DNA of 64,000 bases from Pseudaminobacter soli (ex Li et al. 2025) (GTDB lineage: Bacteria; Pseudomonadota; Alphaproteobacteria; Rhizobiales; Rhizobiaceae). Positions within the stretch are counted from its first letter, which is position 1. Every line of letters begins with the position of its first letter. The translations under genes were made by a program, and so were the position numbers. The notes beneath the pieces were generated by a model, which saw only the letters and a program-made list of their open reading frames with translations, did not search any database and was not told the DNA's origin. The stretch spans positions 434,001-498,000 of the forward strand of contig NZ_JARXVF010000001.1 of assembly GCF_029892515.1 (NCBI RefSeq), given 5' to 3'. This document shows, piece after piece, positions 8,445 to 20,363 of this stretch.

Positions 8445-8981
8445 TCAGAGCCCCAGCCGCTCGACCTCGTCCTTCCTGAAGCGCAGGTCGTAGTCGAGGA
8501 AGAATTCATCCAGTGGCGGCGGCGTGACCGAAGTGCCCGCGAGCATTGCGTGCACCTGGCCGCGATGGTGGATCTGGTGCAGGAACAAATGCGCCAGAAG
8601 GTCACCGATCCTTTCGGGAATGATGCCAGCCGCGCCGCGATCCGTCGGCACGCGGCGATCAAGGTCGGCGGCTTCGAGCCCATCGCAGAAGGCGATCAGC
8701 TTGCCGTCCCGCTCGGCTTGCGCAGCGGCAAGCCTTGCCGGGTCGTCATAGGGGACAAAACGATCGAAAATCGCGCGCCCCTCGCCGCCCTCAACCAGTA
8801 TGTCGAAATAGAACAGGTCCACTTCGTAGATGTGGTTGAGCGTTTCCCTAATCGAGGGAAAGAAGCTCACGCGCGCGGCTTCGAATTCGCCGGGCTGGAG
8901 TGCCAGGATGGCGCGATAGAGCCGGTCGTTCGACCAGCGATTGTTGCGCGCCATCTGGCGGTTGTGAGTCACCAAGTCCAT
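8445..8981 (-). CDS. DinB-family metal-binding protein in the homogentisate operon
   Basis: The 178-residue protein has the DinB four-helix fold pattern with a conserved histidine triad: H50 (ETLNHIYEVD) and the HxxxHRGQ motif H135/H139. DinB-superfamily members include thiol-dependent enzymes such as mycothiol maleylpyruvate isomerase. It is the third gene after hmgA and a FAH-family hydrolase on the same strand, 45 bp behind the latter. Maleylacetoacetate isomerase would be expected in that slot and no GST-type maiA gene is in the window. The isomerase role is inference; it may be an unrelated stress protein of the large DinB family. Confidence 0.82.
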   Translation of the reverse strand: MDLVTHNRQMARNNRWSNDRLYRAILALQPGEFEAARVSFFPSIRETLNHIYEVDLFYFDILVEGGEGRAIFDRFVPYDDPARLAAAQAERDGKLIAFCDGLEAADLDRRVPTDRGAAGIIPERIGDLLAHLFLHQIHHRGQVHAMLAGTSVTPPPLDEFFLDYDLRFRKDEVERLGL

Positions 8982-9026
8982 CTGCCGGTCCTCCTAGTTC
9001 CAGGAGGCCTACCAGAGTTCGGCCCC

Positions 9027-10043
9027 TCACCCTCCATATTTTTCGACGGTCTGCTCGATCGCACCAAAGATCGAGTGATGCCCGGTCTGGTCCTTCATCT
9101 CGATGCGCACCGTGTCGCCAAAATGCAGGAACGGCGTCTTCGGCGCGCCGCTTTCGATGGTCTCGATGGTGCGCAGCTCCGCGACGCAGGAATAGCCGAC
9201 CCCGCCCTCGCTCACCGGCTTGCCCGGGCCGCCGTCGAGCTTGTTCGACACCGTGCCGGAGCCGATGATGGTGCCGGCCACCAGCGGCCGCGTCTTGGCG
9301 GCATGGGCGATCAGCTGCGGGAAATCGAAGGTCATGTCGACGCCGGCATTGGCGCGACCAAAGGGCTTGCCGTTGACATCGACAATCAGCGGCAGGCTGA
9401 CCTTGCCGCCGTCCCACGCGTCGCCGAGTTCGTCCGGCGTCACCGTCACCGGCGAGAAGGCCGACGACGGCTTTGACTGGAAGAAGCCGAAGCCCTTTGC
9501 CAGCTCGGCCGGGATCAGGCCGCGCAGCGAGACATCGTTGACCAGCATGATGAGGCGGATCGCGTCACGCGCCTGGTCCACGCTTGCGCCCATCGGCACG
9601 TCGTCGACGATGACCGCAATTTCGGCCTCCATGTCGGCGCCATAGGCCTCGTCGGCGAGCGGGATCGGATCGCGCGGCCCGATGAAGGAATCCGAGCCTC
9701 CCTGATACATCAGCGGATCGGTCCAGAAACTTTCCGGCATGGCCGCGCCGCGTGCCTTGCGAACTAGCTCCACATGGTTGACGTAAGCCGAGCCGTCCGC
9801 CCACTGATAGGCGCGCGGCAACGGCGAATGCGCGTCATGCTCGTGAAAACGCTGCGAGGGAACGGCACCATGCTCCAGCGATTCCGCCAGCGCCGCCAGA
9901 TGCGGCGAGATGCGCCGCCAGTCATCGAGAGCGGCCTGCAATGTCGGCACGAGGAACGACGCATCGGTAAAGCGCGTCAGATCCCGCGACACAACAACGA
10001 GCTTTCCGTCGCGCGAGCCGTTCTTGAGCGTAGCCAGTTTCAT
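9027..10043 (-). CDS. Fumarylacetoacetate hydrolase family protein
   Basis: The 338-residue protein has the FAH catalytic fold. Acidic metal ligands are visible in DMEAEIAVIVDD, with LVNDVSLR, a lysine in FFQSKPSSAFSPV, and the GSGTVSN loop downstream. It hydrolyses fumarylacetoacetate to fumarate and acetoacetate in the last step of tyrosine catabolism, as inferred from its position 52 bp after hmgA. It is shorter than the ~420-residue eukaryotic FAH, as is usual for many bacterial versions. A related acylpyruvase activity cannot be excluded from sequence alone. Confidence 0.88.
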   Translation of the reverse strand: MKLATLKNGSRDGKLVVVSRDLTRFTDASFLVPTLQAALDDWRRISPHLAALAESLEHGAVPSQRFHEHDAHSPLPRAYQWADGSAYVNHVELVRKARGAAMPESFWTDPLMYQGGSDSFIGPRDPIPLADEAYGADMEAEIAVIVDDVPMGASVDQARDAIRLIMLVNDVSLRGLIPAELAKGFGFFQSKPSSAFSPVTVTPDELGDAWDGGKVSLPLIVDVNGKPFGRANAGVDMTFDFPQLIAHAAKTRPLVAGTIIGSGTVSNKLDGGPGKPVSEGGVGYSCVAELRTIETIESGAPKTPFLHFGDTVRIEMKDQTGHHSIFGAIEQTVEKYGG

Positions 10044-10095
10044 AGGCGTCCTTCCCCTCTTGGTGTTTCTGGACGGAGCTTAGACTGCGTCGCGC

Positions 10096-11409
10096 TCAAC
10101 TCCAATCGCCTTCCGGCGTGCCGTTGAAACGTTTCTTCAGGCCCTTCCAGCAGTCCATGTAGTTGTCCTGCAGCGTGTCCAGCCCGGCGGCATAGCGGGT
10201 CAACATCTGGGGAAAGCGCGTCTCGAACATGAAGGCCAGGGTGTGGTCGAGCTTCACCGGCTGCAGCTCGGAGCGCGACGCCTTCTCGAAACCGGAGGCG
10301 TCGGGCCCATGCGCCAGCATCATGTTGTGCAGGCTGACGCCGCCCGGCACGAACCCTTCTTCCTTGGCATCGTACTGGCCTTGGACCAGCCCCATGAACT
10401 CGCTCATGATGTTGCGGTGATACCAGGGCGGGCGGAATGTGTCTTCTGCCACCAACCAGCGCGGCGGGAAGATGACGAAGTCGACATTGGCCGTGCCTTC
10501 CTCGCCGGACGGCGCGGTCAGCACCGTGAAGATCGACGGATCGGGATGGTCGAACAGGAGCGCGCCGACCGGCGAAAACGTCGCAAGATCATATTTGTAG
10601 GGCGCGTAGTTGCCATGCCAGGCGACCACGTCGAGCGGCGAATGGTCGAGTTCGGTGGCATAGAACTTGCCGCACCATTTCACGATCAGCCGGCACGGCG
10701 TCTCCTTCTCCTCGAACCAGGCGACCGGCGTCTTGAAGTCGCGCGGATTGGCCAGGCAATTGGCGCCTATAGGCCCGCGATGCGGCAGCGTGAACTTGGC
10801 GCCGTAGTTTTCGCAGACATAGCCGCGCACCGGGCCGTCGATCATCTCGACCTTGAACACCAGCCCGCGCGGCAGGATGCAGATCTCGCCCGGCCTGACC
10901 TCGATGATGCCCATTTCGGTGATGAAGCGCAGGCCGCCAACTTGTGGCGCGACCAGCAACTCGCCATCGGCGTTGAAGAAATGGTTGTCGGTCATGTCGT
11001 CATTGGCGACGTAGAGATGTGCGGCCATGCCGCTCTGGCCAAGCGCATCGCCGCCCGTGGTCATGGTGCGCAAACCCGCCAGGAAATCGGTGGATTCCTT
11101 CGGAACGGAAATGGGATTCCAGCGATACTGGCCGATTGCCAATTCATGGTCGGCGACATTGGGCGCGGTCTTCCAGAACGGATATTCCACCGGCTTGAAC
11201 CGGCCCGTATGCTTCACGCTCGGCCGGATGCGGTAGAGCCAGGAGCGCTCGTTGGCACCGCGCGGAGCGGTGAAAGGCGAACCGGAAAGCTGCTCGGCAT
11301 AGAGACCGTAGGCCGGCCGCTGCGGCGAGTTGCGCCCCTGGGGCAGCGCGCCGGGGAGGCTTTCTGTCTCAAAATCGTTGCCGAAGCCGGGCATATAGGA
11401 AAGGGCCAT
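10096..11409 (-). CDS. hmgA: Homogentisate 1,2-dioxygenase
   Basis: The 437-residue protein has full family length, opening [16 protein letters not shown]. The iron-binding C-terminal cupin includes [15 protein letters not shown] and a later LAHGPD segment. It cleaves homogentisate to maleylacetoacetate. It is the first gene of a minus-strand operon with a FAH-family hydrolase and a DinB protein. A good Shine-Dalgarno (GGGAGG) precedes the ATG. The divergent MarR gene and the inverted repeat at 11437-11450 suggest repression by that regulator. Confidence 0.97.
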   Translation of the reverse strand: MALSYMPGFGNDFETESLPGALPQGRNSPQRPAYGLYAEQLSGSPFTAPRGANERSWLYRIRPSVKHTGRFKPVEYPFWKTAPNVADHELAIGQYRWNPISVPKESTDFLAGLRTMTTGGDALGQSGMAAHLYVANDDMTDNHFFNADGELLVAPQVGGLRFITEMGIIEVRPGEICILPRGLVFKVEMIDGPVRGYVCENYGAKFTLPHRGPIGANCLANPRDFKTPVAWFEEKETPCRLIVKWCGKFYATELDHSPLDVVAWHGNYAPYKYDLATFSPVGALLFDHPDPSIFTVLTAPSGEEGTANVDFVIFPPRWLVAEDTFRPPWYHRNIMSEFMGLVQGQYDAKEEGFVPGGVSLHNMMLAHGPDASGFEKASRSELQPVKLDHTLAFMFETRFPQMLTRYAAGLDTLQDNYMDCWKGLKKRFNGTPEGDWS

Positions 11410-11436
11410 GGCATCCTCCCATGATTGACTCTATTC

Positions 11437-11450
11437 GTTACATTCGTAAC
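11437..11450. promoter_or_regulatory. Candidate operator between hmgA and the MarR gene
   Basis: GTTAC (11437-11441) and GTAAC (11446-11450) form an inverted repeat. A further GTAAC at 11461-11465 lies within CATTGA...TCAATG (11451-11473). This AT-rich patch, 28 bp upstream of the hmgA start, fits a MarR-type operator. Binding is not shown. Confidence 0.5.
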
Positions 11451-11572
11451 CATTGAAAATGTAACTATCAATGGCATCGCTTTCGCCACTGGGCTGACAC
11501 AGGCGGCGGCTATTTGGGGACATCCTCACGGATGAAGGCGCAAATGCCGATCTTGGGATTCGAGATAGCGCA

Positions 11573-12031
11573 ATGGCGAGCGACGACACCCTCCCCCTCG
11601 AAGAGTTCCTACCCTATCGGCTGAACAGGCTTGCGGAATCCGTCAGCCGTGAGTTCGCCAAGACCTATCGGGATCGCCATGGCTTGACGCGGCCGGAATG
11701 GCGTACCTTCGCCACGCTCGGGCAATATGGCTCGATGACCGCCACGGCCATCGGCGCGCATTCGGCCATGCACAAGACCAAGGTCTCGCGCGCCGTGTCC
11801 GCGCTCGAGGAGCGCAAATGGCTGACGCGCAAGCCCGATCCCGCCGACCGGCGCACCGAGCACCTGTCGCTGACGAAAGCCGGCCTTGCCGCCTATCGCG
11901 AGATGGTGCCGCTGGCGAAGGCTTTTGAGACGGAGCTGCTCGGCAAACTCGGTGCGAAAGAGCGCGAGGCGCTGCAGAATGGATTGCAAGCGCTGCAATC
12001 CATTCTGAATTTCAATCCGTCAGAGGATTAG
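11573..12031 (+). CDS. MarR family transcriptional regulator, probable regulator of homogentisate genes
   Basis: The 152-residue winged-helix protein has the MarR core: helix region PEWRTFATLGQYGSMTA, recognition helix around MHKTKVSRAVSALEER, and wing KPDPADRRTEHLSLT. It is divergent from hmgA with inverted repeats between them, so control of hmgA-FAH-DinB is the natural inference. Its ligand is unknown; an aromatic pathway intermediate would be expected. Confidence 0.88.
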   Translation: MASDDTLPLEEFLPYRLNRLAESVSREFAKTYRDRHGLTRPEWRTFATLGQYGSMTATAIGAHSAMHKTKVSRAVSALEERKWLTRKPDPADRRTEHLSLTKAGLAAYREMVPLAKAFETELLGKLGAKEREALQNGLQALQSILNFNPSED

Positions 12032-12055
12032 TTCGGATTTGCGGTGAAGCCTAGC

Positions 12056-13090
<1,035 letters not shown>

Positions 13091-13162
13091 GATCTTGTTC
13101 CTCGAAACCGTTGATCCGGAATCCTTCTTCCGGCGACCTTCAATGTAGTATCGGACTGCCGG

Positions 13163-14350
13163 TCATTTAATGACGCCGAGCTCCCGCCCGACCACGCCAA
13201 ACGCCGCAACCGCACGATCGATGTCCGCGGCCGAATGCGCGGCCGACATCTGGGTGCGGATGCGCGCCTTGCCTTTCGGCACGACCGGAAACGAAAAGCC
13301 GATGACATAGATGCCATGGTCGAGCAGCTTTTGCGCCATATCCTGCGCCAGTGCCGCGTCGCCCAGCATCACCGGGATGATTGGATGGTCGGCACCGGCG
13401 AGCTTGAAGCCGAGCTTCGACATGCCGGCCCGGAACTGCGCGGCATTGGCATAGAGCTTTTCGCGCAGAGCCTCGCCGCCCTCGATCAGTTCCAGCACCT
13501 TCAGCGAAGCGCCCGCAATCGCTGGCGCCAGCGTGTTGGAGAACAGATAGGGCCGCGAGCGCTGGCGCAGCCAGTCAACCATCTGCCGCTTGCCCGCGGT
13601 GTAGCCACCCGAAGCCCCGCCCAGCGCCTTGCCGAGCGTGCCGGTGAGGATGTCCACCCTGCCCTCGACGCCGCAATATTCGGGCGTGCCGCGCCCATGC
13701 TTGCCGACAAAGCCGACGGCATGGCTGTCGTCCACCATCACCATCGCATTGTACTTCTCTGCAAGGTCGCAAATGCCCGGCAGGTTGGCGATGATGCCGT
13801 CCATCGAAAACACGCCGTCGGTAGCAATAAGCCGGAAGCGGCAATCCTGCGCCTCCTTCAGCTGCACCTCGAGATCGGCCATGTCGTTATTGGCGTAGCG
13901 GAAGCGCTTCGCCTTGGAGAGGCGCACGCCGTCGATGATCGAGGCGTGATTCAGCGCATCTGAGATGATGGCGTCTTCCTCGGAAAGCAGCGTCTCGAAC
14001 AGGCCCGCATTGGCGTCGAAGCAGGACGAGTAGAGGATCGTATCCTCCATGCCGAGGAAGGACGAAAGCTGGGCCTCCAGTTCCTTGTGCTCTTCCTGCG
14101 TGCCGCAGATGAAGCGCACCGACGCCATGCCATAGCCGTAGCGGTCGAGTGCTGCCTTGGCTGCGTCGCGCAGCGCCATGTTGTCGGCCAGGCCGAGGTA
14201 ATTGTTGGCGCAGAAATTCAGCAGTTCTTGCTCGCCGACCTCGATCTTCGCCGACTGCGGCGAGTTGATAATGCGTTCGGATTTGTAGAGCCCGGCGGAT
14301 TTCAGCCCGGAAATCTCCGCTTCGAGATGGGAAAGGAATGTTGCGCTCAT
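13163..14350 (-). CDS. kbl: Glycine C-acetyltransferase (2-amino-3-ketobutyrate CoA ligase)
   Basis: This 395-residue PLP enzyme cleaves 2-amino-3-ketobutyrate with CoA to glycine and acetyl-CoA. The PLP lysine lies in [15 protein letters not shown]; the [15 protein letters not shown] motif and [11 protein letters not shown] are characteristic of the alpha-oxoamine synthase family. The start at 14350 ([10 protein letters not shown]) gives standard family length. The frame stays open upstream to 14524, but those residues do not resemble the family. It is the first gene of kbl-tdh. Confidence 0.96.
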   Translation of the reverse strand: MSATFLSHLEAEISGLKSAGLYKSERIINSPQSAKIEVGEQELLNFCANNYLGLADNMALRDAAKAALDRYGYGMASVRFICGTQEEHKELEAQLSSFLGMEDTILYSSCFDANAGLFETLLSEEDAIISDALNHASIIDGVRLSKAKRFRYANNDMADLEVQLKEAQDCRFRLIATDGVFSMDGIIANLPGICDLAEKYNAMVMVDDSHAVGFVGKHGRGTPEYCGVEGRVDILTGTLGKALGGASGGYTAGKRQMVDWLRQRSRPYLFSNTLAPAIAGASLKVLELIEGGEALREKLYANAAQFRAGMSKLGFKLAGADHPIIPVMLGDAALAQDMAQKLLDHGIYVIGFSFPVVPKGKARIRTQMSAAHSAADIDRAVAAFGVVGRELGVIK

Positions 14351-14523
14351 CGCCGTCTTGTCCCGTTTGAAGTTGGCCGACTGTGGCCGCATGCCTTCCG
14401 AAAAGCTACAGGAAATACGACCCGGCGACGTCGATGATCCGTGGGAATTCGTCGCGGGCGACTGGATCGCTTCGCACGGCATCGATAGGATCGCCGCGAA
14501 TTCAATACCACGTGGAGCATGCA

Positions 14524-15507
14524 ATGGTTGGTGGACAGTTTCCAGTATTCGACCTCGGGAAATTCGAGAAGGCGGACGCGGCCGAACGTGAACGGCTGGG
14601 CGCCGAGGTCGACGCGATCTGCCGCTCCACCGGCTTCCTCGCCATCACCAATCACAGCGTGCCGCAGGCGGTGATCGACGCGGTGTGGGGCAAGGCGCAT
14701 GACTTCTTCGACCTGCCGCCCGAGCAGAAGCAGAAATCCAAGGCGCCCTACAAGGGCTACCCCTATGGCTATCTCGGACCCGAGCTCGAAGCGCTGGCCA
14801 AGTCGCGCGATGTCGACAGCCCGCCGGACCTCAAGGAAAGCTTTAACGGCGGCCCGCAGCGTACCCCGAACGGCATGACCGACAAGGACGCGCTGGCCTT
14901 CTGCTACGCGCCGACGATCTGGCCCGAGGCGCCGGAAGGTTTTGTCGACGCCTGGAAGGCGTACTACACCTCCCTCGAAGACCTGGCGGCTCGCATCATG
15001 CGGCTGTTCGCGGTCGCGCTGAAGCTTCCGGAGGACTATTTCGAGCGCTTCATCGACGCGCCGATCAGCGCCCTGCGTGCCCTTAACTATCCCGAGCAGA
15101 TTGTGCCGCCCAAGCCCGGCCAGCTGCGCGCCGGCGCGCACACCGACTATGGCAGCCTGACCATCCTGCTGCCGCAGGAAGGCTCGAAGGGCCTGGAGCT
15201 CATCACGCCTGACGGCAACTGGACGCCGGTGCCGCCGGTGCCGGGCGCCTTCGTCATCAATATCGGCGACCTGATGGCGCTGTGGACCAACGATCGCTGG
15301 GTGTCGACCATGCACCGCGTGGTGAACCCCTCTCCGAAAGACGGCGGCATGGACCGTCGCCAGTCCCTGGCCTTCTTCCACCAGCCGAACTGGGACGCCG
15401 AGATCGTCTGCCTCGAGCAGTGCCTCGAGCCCGGCGAAGAGCCGAAGTACCAGCCGGTGCTTTCGGGCCCCTATCTGATGAGCAAGTTCCAGTCGACGAC
15501 CAAATAA
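14524..15507 (+). CDS. 2-oxoglutarate/Fe(II)-dependent oxygenase, isopenicillin N synthase-like
   Basis: The 327-residue protein has an N-terminal DIOX_N region (FPVFDLGKF..., [13 protein letters not shown]) and a C-terminal jelly-roll with the iron triad H-x-D in [13 protein letters not shown] and the distal H in [10 protein letters not shown]-x-S (RRQSLAFF) should bind 2-oxoglutarate. It hydroxylates or desaturates an unknown small molecule in the cytosol. It is divergent from kbl and followed 139 bp later by an enolase-superfamily dehydratase, suggesting a two-step catabolic unit. The start at 14524 fits the family N-terminus, though the ribosome binding site is weak. Confidence 0.88.
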   Translation: MVGGQFPVFDLGKFEKADAAERERLGAEVDAICRSTGFLAITNHSVPQAVIDAVWGKAHDFFDLPPEQKQKSKAPYKGYPYGYLGPELEALAKSRDVDSPPDLKESFNGGPQRTPNGMTDKDALAFCYAPTIWPEAPEGFVDAWKAYYTSLEDLAARIMRLFAVALKLPEDYFERFIDAPISALRALNYPEQIVPPKPGQLRAGAHTDYGSLTILLPQEGSKGLELITPDGNWTPVPPVPGAFVINIGDLMALWTNDRWVSTMHRVVNPSPKDGGMDRRQSLAFFHQPNWDAEIVCLEQCLEPGEEPKYQPVLSGPYLMSKFQSTTK

Positions 15508-15646
15508 ACCAACCAGAAGTCGGGCGCGCAGCTGTCATAAATGCGACGCGCCCGGCTGCCGCTTCCGTCGGCGTAGACGGTTGCGAGGCAGGTTACCGTG
15601 GGCGGCCGCTCGAATGCGGCCTCACCCTTGTTCCGGAGCCCGCCGA

Positions 15647-16753
15647 ATGACAATTGCCAGCATAAGCCTCTACCGCCAGTGGCAACCGTTTCGCGACGGC
15701 ACCTATCGCTGTTCGGGCGGGCGCAGCGCCGAGGGCTTTGACTCCACGATCGTCGAGATCACAACGCGCGACGGCGCGCGCGGCCATGGCGAGATGGCGC
15801 CGCTCGGCAGCTTCTATGATCCGGCTTTTGCCAAAGGCGCGCGCGCCGCAATGCGCGAGCTTGCTCCGCAACTGCTAGGCGCCGACGCTTCCGGCATCGA
15901 AGCGCTCAACCGCCGTATGGACCTGCTGCTGAAGGGGCACCCTTACGCCAAATGCGCCATCGACATGGCGCTCTGGGATCTCGCGGGCCAGCGCAGCGGG
16001 CTTTCCCTTGCCAGCATGACCGGCGGCGCAGAAGGCAAAAGCCTTGCGCTCTACCGGTCGATCGCCCAGCAGGCGCCGGACGCAATGGCCGTCCGCGCGC
16101 AAAAATACATCGCTGAAGGCTATCGCCGCCTGCAGGTGAAGGTCGGCCTCGACGTCAACGAGGACATTGCCCGCCTTGAAGCGGTGCGCGCGACCGTGCC
16201 CGCCGACACGGTTCTGTTCTGCGACGCCAATGCGAGCTGGGGCACGGCCGAGACGCGCCGCTTCCTGACGGCGACGCGGAACCTCGACTACACGCTGGAA
16301 CAGCCCTGCGCGAGCTACGAAGAAAACCTTGCCATCCGCCGCGCCTGCGACCGACCGCTGGTGCTCGACGAGACGATCGACAGCGCGGATGTGCTGTTGC
16401 GGGCGATTGCTGACGGATTGATCGACGGGATTACCATCAAGCTCGCGCGCGTCGGCGGCCTGACCAAGGCCAAGCTTCTGCGCGACATCGCCATCGCCAA
16501 AAATCTCAAGATCACAATCGAAGATACCGGCGGCGCCGAGATCGACACCGCGGCCTATTCCGGCCTGATGCTCTCGACCCCGGAAGGATTGAGGCAGCAC
16601 ACAGTCGATTTCCACAACTGGGTGACCGTTTCGAATGCCGATGCGGATTTTGCGATTGCCGATGGCGAGATGACGCCGCCGTCCGGTCCGGGCCTGGGCG
16701 TCCGGGTGAAAACCGAGGCTCTTGGCGCGCCGCTGTTCAGCTGCACGCTCTAG
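15647..16753 (+). CDS. Mandelate racemase/muconate lactonizing enzyme family protein, possibly cis-3-hydroxy-L-proline dehydratase
   Basis: This 368-residue enolase-superfamily enzyme has the N-terminal capping domain (GHGEMAPLGSFYDP, GHPYAKCAIDMALWDLAG) and a barrel with metal ligands in CDANASW, LEQPC and VLDETID. Two catalytic lysines are visible, one in LQVKVGLD and one in IKLARVGGLTKAK, placing it in the MLE-like subgroup. The cap resembles proteins annotated as cis-3-hydroxy-L-proline dehydratase, from memory. The preceding oxygenase gene could supply a hydroxylated substrate. The exact reaction is uncertain; a racemase or 4-hydroxyproline betaine epimerase is possible. Confidence 0.85.
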   Translation: MTIASISLYRQWQPFRDGTYRCSGGRSAEGFDSTIVEITTRDGARGHGEMAPLGSFYDPAFAKGARAAMRELAPQLLGADASGIEALNRRMDLLLKGHPYAKCAIDMALWDLAGQRSGLSLASMTGGAEGKSLALYRSIAQQAPDAMAVRAQKYIAEGYRRLQVKVGLDVNEDIARLEAVRATVPADTVLFCDANASWGTAETRRFLTATRNLDYTLEQPCASYEENLAIRRACDRPLVLDETIDSADVLLRAIADGLIDGITIKLARVGGLTKAKLLRDIAIAKNLKITIEDTGGAEIDTAAYSGLMLSTPEGLRQHTVDFHNWVTVSNADADFAIADGEMTPPSGPGLGVRVKTEALGAPLFSCTL

Positions 16754-16760
16754 ACAGCAA

Positions 16761-16799
16761 AAGAAAAGGCCGCCGGCGCGATACTGCGCACCGGCGGCC
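16761..16799 (-). terminator. Terminator for glutaryl-CoA dehydrogenase gene
   Basis: GGCCGCCGG (16768-16776) and CCGGCGGCC (16791-16799) pair perfectly. Read on the minus strand, the stem is followed by TTTTCTT (complement of 16761-16767). It separates the convergent dehydratase and gcdH genes. Confidence 0.82.
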
Positions 16800-16820
16800 G
16801 AATAAGGAGCCCCAAAAGGC

Positions 16821-18032
<1,212 letters not shown>

Positions 18033-18163
18033 GACGTTTTCCAGATTTGTTTGAAGCTTGAAATATCACTCTAGCGCGGATCGTGGCTCAGGGCAAAAGG
18101 CTTTTAGCAGTTGCAGCCGGCGAGACTAGAAATTCCGGCGCAAAACTGGCGAAAACCACCCAT

Positions 18164-18175
18164 TTTTGGCCAAAA
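18164..18175. repeat. Perfect 12-bp palindrome upstream of the GGDEF-EAL gene
   Basis: TTTTGGCCAAAA lies in the 246-bp gap between the divergent gcdH and diguanylate cyclase genes, flanked by related CAAAACTGGC and GGCGAAAAC blocks (18151-18165). It is a plausible regulator-binding site, regulator unknown. Confidence 0.4.
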
Positions 18176-18278
18176 CCCGGCCGCAAGGGCCTTTCTGGGG
18201 CGGTTCGTTGGGCACACGTTAACTGTTTGGTTGCATTCTTGGTTGTGGGAAGACGAGGTCCAGGGGGACGGACGAAAC

Positions 18279-20363
18279 ATGTCACAAGAGGCCGATTCCG
18301 GTTCGGACAAGCTCTTGCTGCTCATCAAGCGCGCCTATTGGGCCGCTCTTGCCATCATCGTGGTGATGGCAATGTCCTCGTTCCTGCTGCTGCAGCAGAT
18401 CAACACTGCCCAGCAGCGCGACCAGAACCTGCTCGACGTCATCACCAAGCAGAAGATGCTGTCGCAGAAGCTGGTGTCGCTTGCCAGGACCGTCATTTCG
18501 ATACCGCGCGACCAGCAGCCCCCTCTCGTCGCCGAACTGCGCGTCGTGAATACCAAGTTCGAACGCAACTACGACGACCTGCTGAAACAGGTGGGAAACG
18601 AACCCAATCTGCTGAAGCGTTTTGATCAGACGACGCTCGAAAACGTCCTCTACGGCGACCCCTTCCATCTCGACTATTTCTCGACCGGTCTCGTCGCCGG
18701 CAGCTGGCGCTTCATTGCCGCCTTCGAGTCGCAACTGGGCATCGGCAACTCTATCCATGGCTACAAGGGAGGCAGCGACCGTATTCGCCTCGACGAGTCG
18801 CTGGCGAACGCCGCGCTGGCGGGCTACTCGGCGCTCGGCGAAAGGCTGAGCGCCCAGGCAAATCGGAGGGTGACGGAGCTTCTCGACCGCCACCGGATGC
18901 TGTTCTACGCCATCATCGGCGCGGTGTTGCTGGTTGCGCTGTTCATCTTCCGCCCCATGTCGAAGATGATCCTGCGCCGGACGCATCAGTTGGTCGAGGC
19001 CCGCAACTCGATGGCCTTCATCGCCGCGCATGACGGGCTGACCGGCCTGCATAACCGCGCCTTCCTGATGGACCACTTCGAAAACCTGATCGCCAACGCC
19101 AGGCGGCGAAACGAGAATCTGGCCGTCGTCCAGCTAGACCTCGACCGCTTCAAGCAGATCAACGACACGCTCGGCCACGCCGCCGGCGACCGCGTGCTGA
19201 TCAGTTCGGCGCAGCGCATGCGCAATGCCTGCCGCGCTTCGGACCTTTGCGTGAGACTTGGCGGCGACGAGTTCGTCATCGTGCTCAGCGGTGCGGGAAC
19301 CATCAACGATGTCGACCAGGTGGTGAGACGTATTCTCGAGCGGCTGAGCCAGCCGATCGTCCTCCACGGGGCAACCATCGTTCCGGGCGCCAGCGCCGGC
19401 ATTGCCATCTATCCGCTCGACGCCGACAACGCCGAAGACCTGCTTGTGCACGCCGACCTCGCCCTCTATTCGGCCAAGAAGGCGGGCAATTCGGGCTACG
19501 CCTTCTTCTGCGAAGATCTGCGCAACGAGCTCGAGCACCGCAAGCAGCTCGAGAACGACATCAAGCTCGCCATCGCCGACGAGACCTTCAGCGTCTACTT
19601 CCAGCCACAGATTTCGCTGAGCAGCGGCCGCACGGTGGGCGTGGAGGCGTTGGTGCGCTGGCGGCATCCGGAGCGCGGCATGGTTTCGCCGGGCGAGTTC
19701 ATTCCCGTCGCCGAAAAATGCGGCCTGATGGCCGCCATTGGCCGCATCATCATCACCAAGGCGATCAGGGAGGCCGCCGCCTGGCACCGCGCGGGCATCG
19801 AGTTCGGCCGGCTTGCCGTGAATGCCTCAGGCACCGAACTGCGCGAGCCGAATTTCGAGCAGTTTCTCTTCGAGACGCTCGAACAGGAAGGTTTGCCGAT
19901 CGAGAAGATGTCGCTGGAAATCGTGGAGTCTGTCATCCTCGATGACGAAAAGAGCGGCATCGCCGCCAAGCTGCGCAACATTCGCGCGGCCGGCATCCAC
20001 CTTGAGCTCGACGACTTCGGCACCGGCTATGCTTCGCTCACCCATGTCAGCCCCAACGAGATTGATCGCGTGAAGATCGACCGCCGTTTCGTGCAGAACA
20101 TCGATGCCGACGGCCACAACGCCAAGATCGTGCGCGCCATCACCGACCTCGCAAACGGGATGGGTATCGCAGTCGTAGCGGAAGGCGCCGAAACGCAAAG
20201 CGAGCTGGACACGTTGCTCGCCATCGGCTGCGACCAGGTGCAGGGCTATTCCATCGCCTTCCCCATGCCCGACCATGAGGCGCGCGACTGGCTCGTCACC
20301 TACAGCGCAAAGCGCTCCGGGCAGGACCGCCCCCTGGCGGAAAGCGAAGCGGCCGACCTATGA
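18279..20363 (+). CDS. Membrane GGDEF-EAL protein with PilJ-like periplasmic sensor
   Basis: The 694-residue protein has a TM segment near 20-38, a periplasmic helical region with a QKMLSQKLVSLART stretch like the PilJ/type IV pili sensor domain, a second TM near 207-226, then GGDEF (about 245-405) and EAL (about 425-665). The cyclase signature LGGDEFVIV and the EAL signature VEALVRWRHPE are both intact, so it could make or degrade cyclic di-GMP. The ATG at 18279 follows CAGGGGGAC. Its last 6 bp overlap the convergent EamA transporter gene. Confidence 0.92.
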   Translation: MSQEADSGSDKLLLLIKRAYWAALAIIVVMAMSSFLLLQQINTAQQRDQNLLDVITKQKMLSQKLVSLARTVISIPRDQQPPLVAELRVVNTKFERNYDDLLKQVGNEPNLLKRFDQTTLENVLYGDPFHLDYFSTGLVAGSWRFIAAFESQLGIGNSIHGYKGGSDRIRLDESLANAALAGYSALGERLSAQANRRVTELLDRHRMLFYAIIGAVLLVALFIFRPMSKMILRRTHQLVEARNSMAFIAAHDGLTGLHNRAFLMDHFENLIANARRRNENLAVVQLDLDRFKQINDTLGHAAGDRVLISSAQRMRNACRASDLCVRLGGDEFVIVLSGAGTINDVDQVVRRILERLSQPIVLHGATIVPGASAGIAIYPLDADNAEDLLVHADLALYSAKKAGNSGYAFFCEDLRNELEHRKQLENDIKLAIADETFSVYFQPQISLSSGRTVGVEALVRWRHPERGMVSPGEFIPVAEKCGLMAAIGRIIITKAIREAAAWHRAGIEFGRLAVNASGTELREPNFEQFLFETLEQEGLPIEKMSLEIVESVILDDEKSGIAAKLRNIRAAGIHLELDDFGTGYASLTHVSPNEIDRVKIDRRFVQNIDADGHNAKIVRAITDLANGMGIAVVAEGAETQSELDTLLAIGCDQVQGYSIAFPMPDHEARDWLVTYSAKRSGQDRPLAESEAADL

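Noticed and set aside
14351..14524. N-terminal extension of kbl by about 58 codons
   Set aside because: The added residues do not resemble the family, and the region must hold the divergent promoters of kbl and the oxygenase gene.
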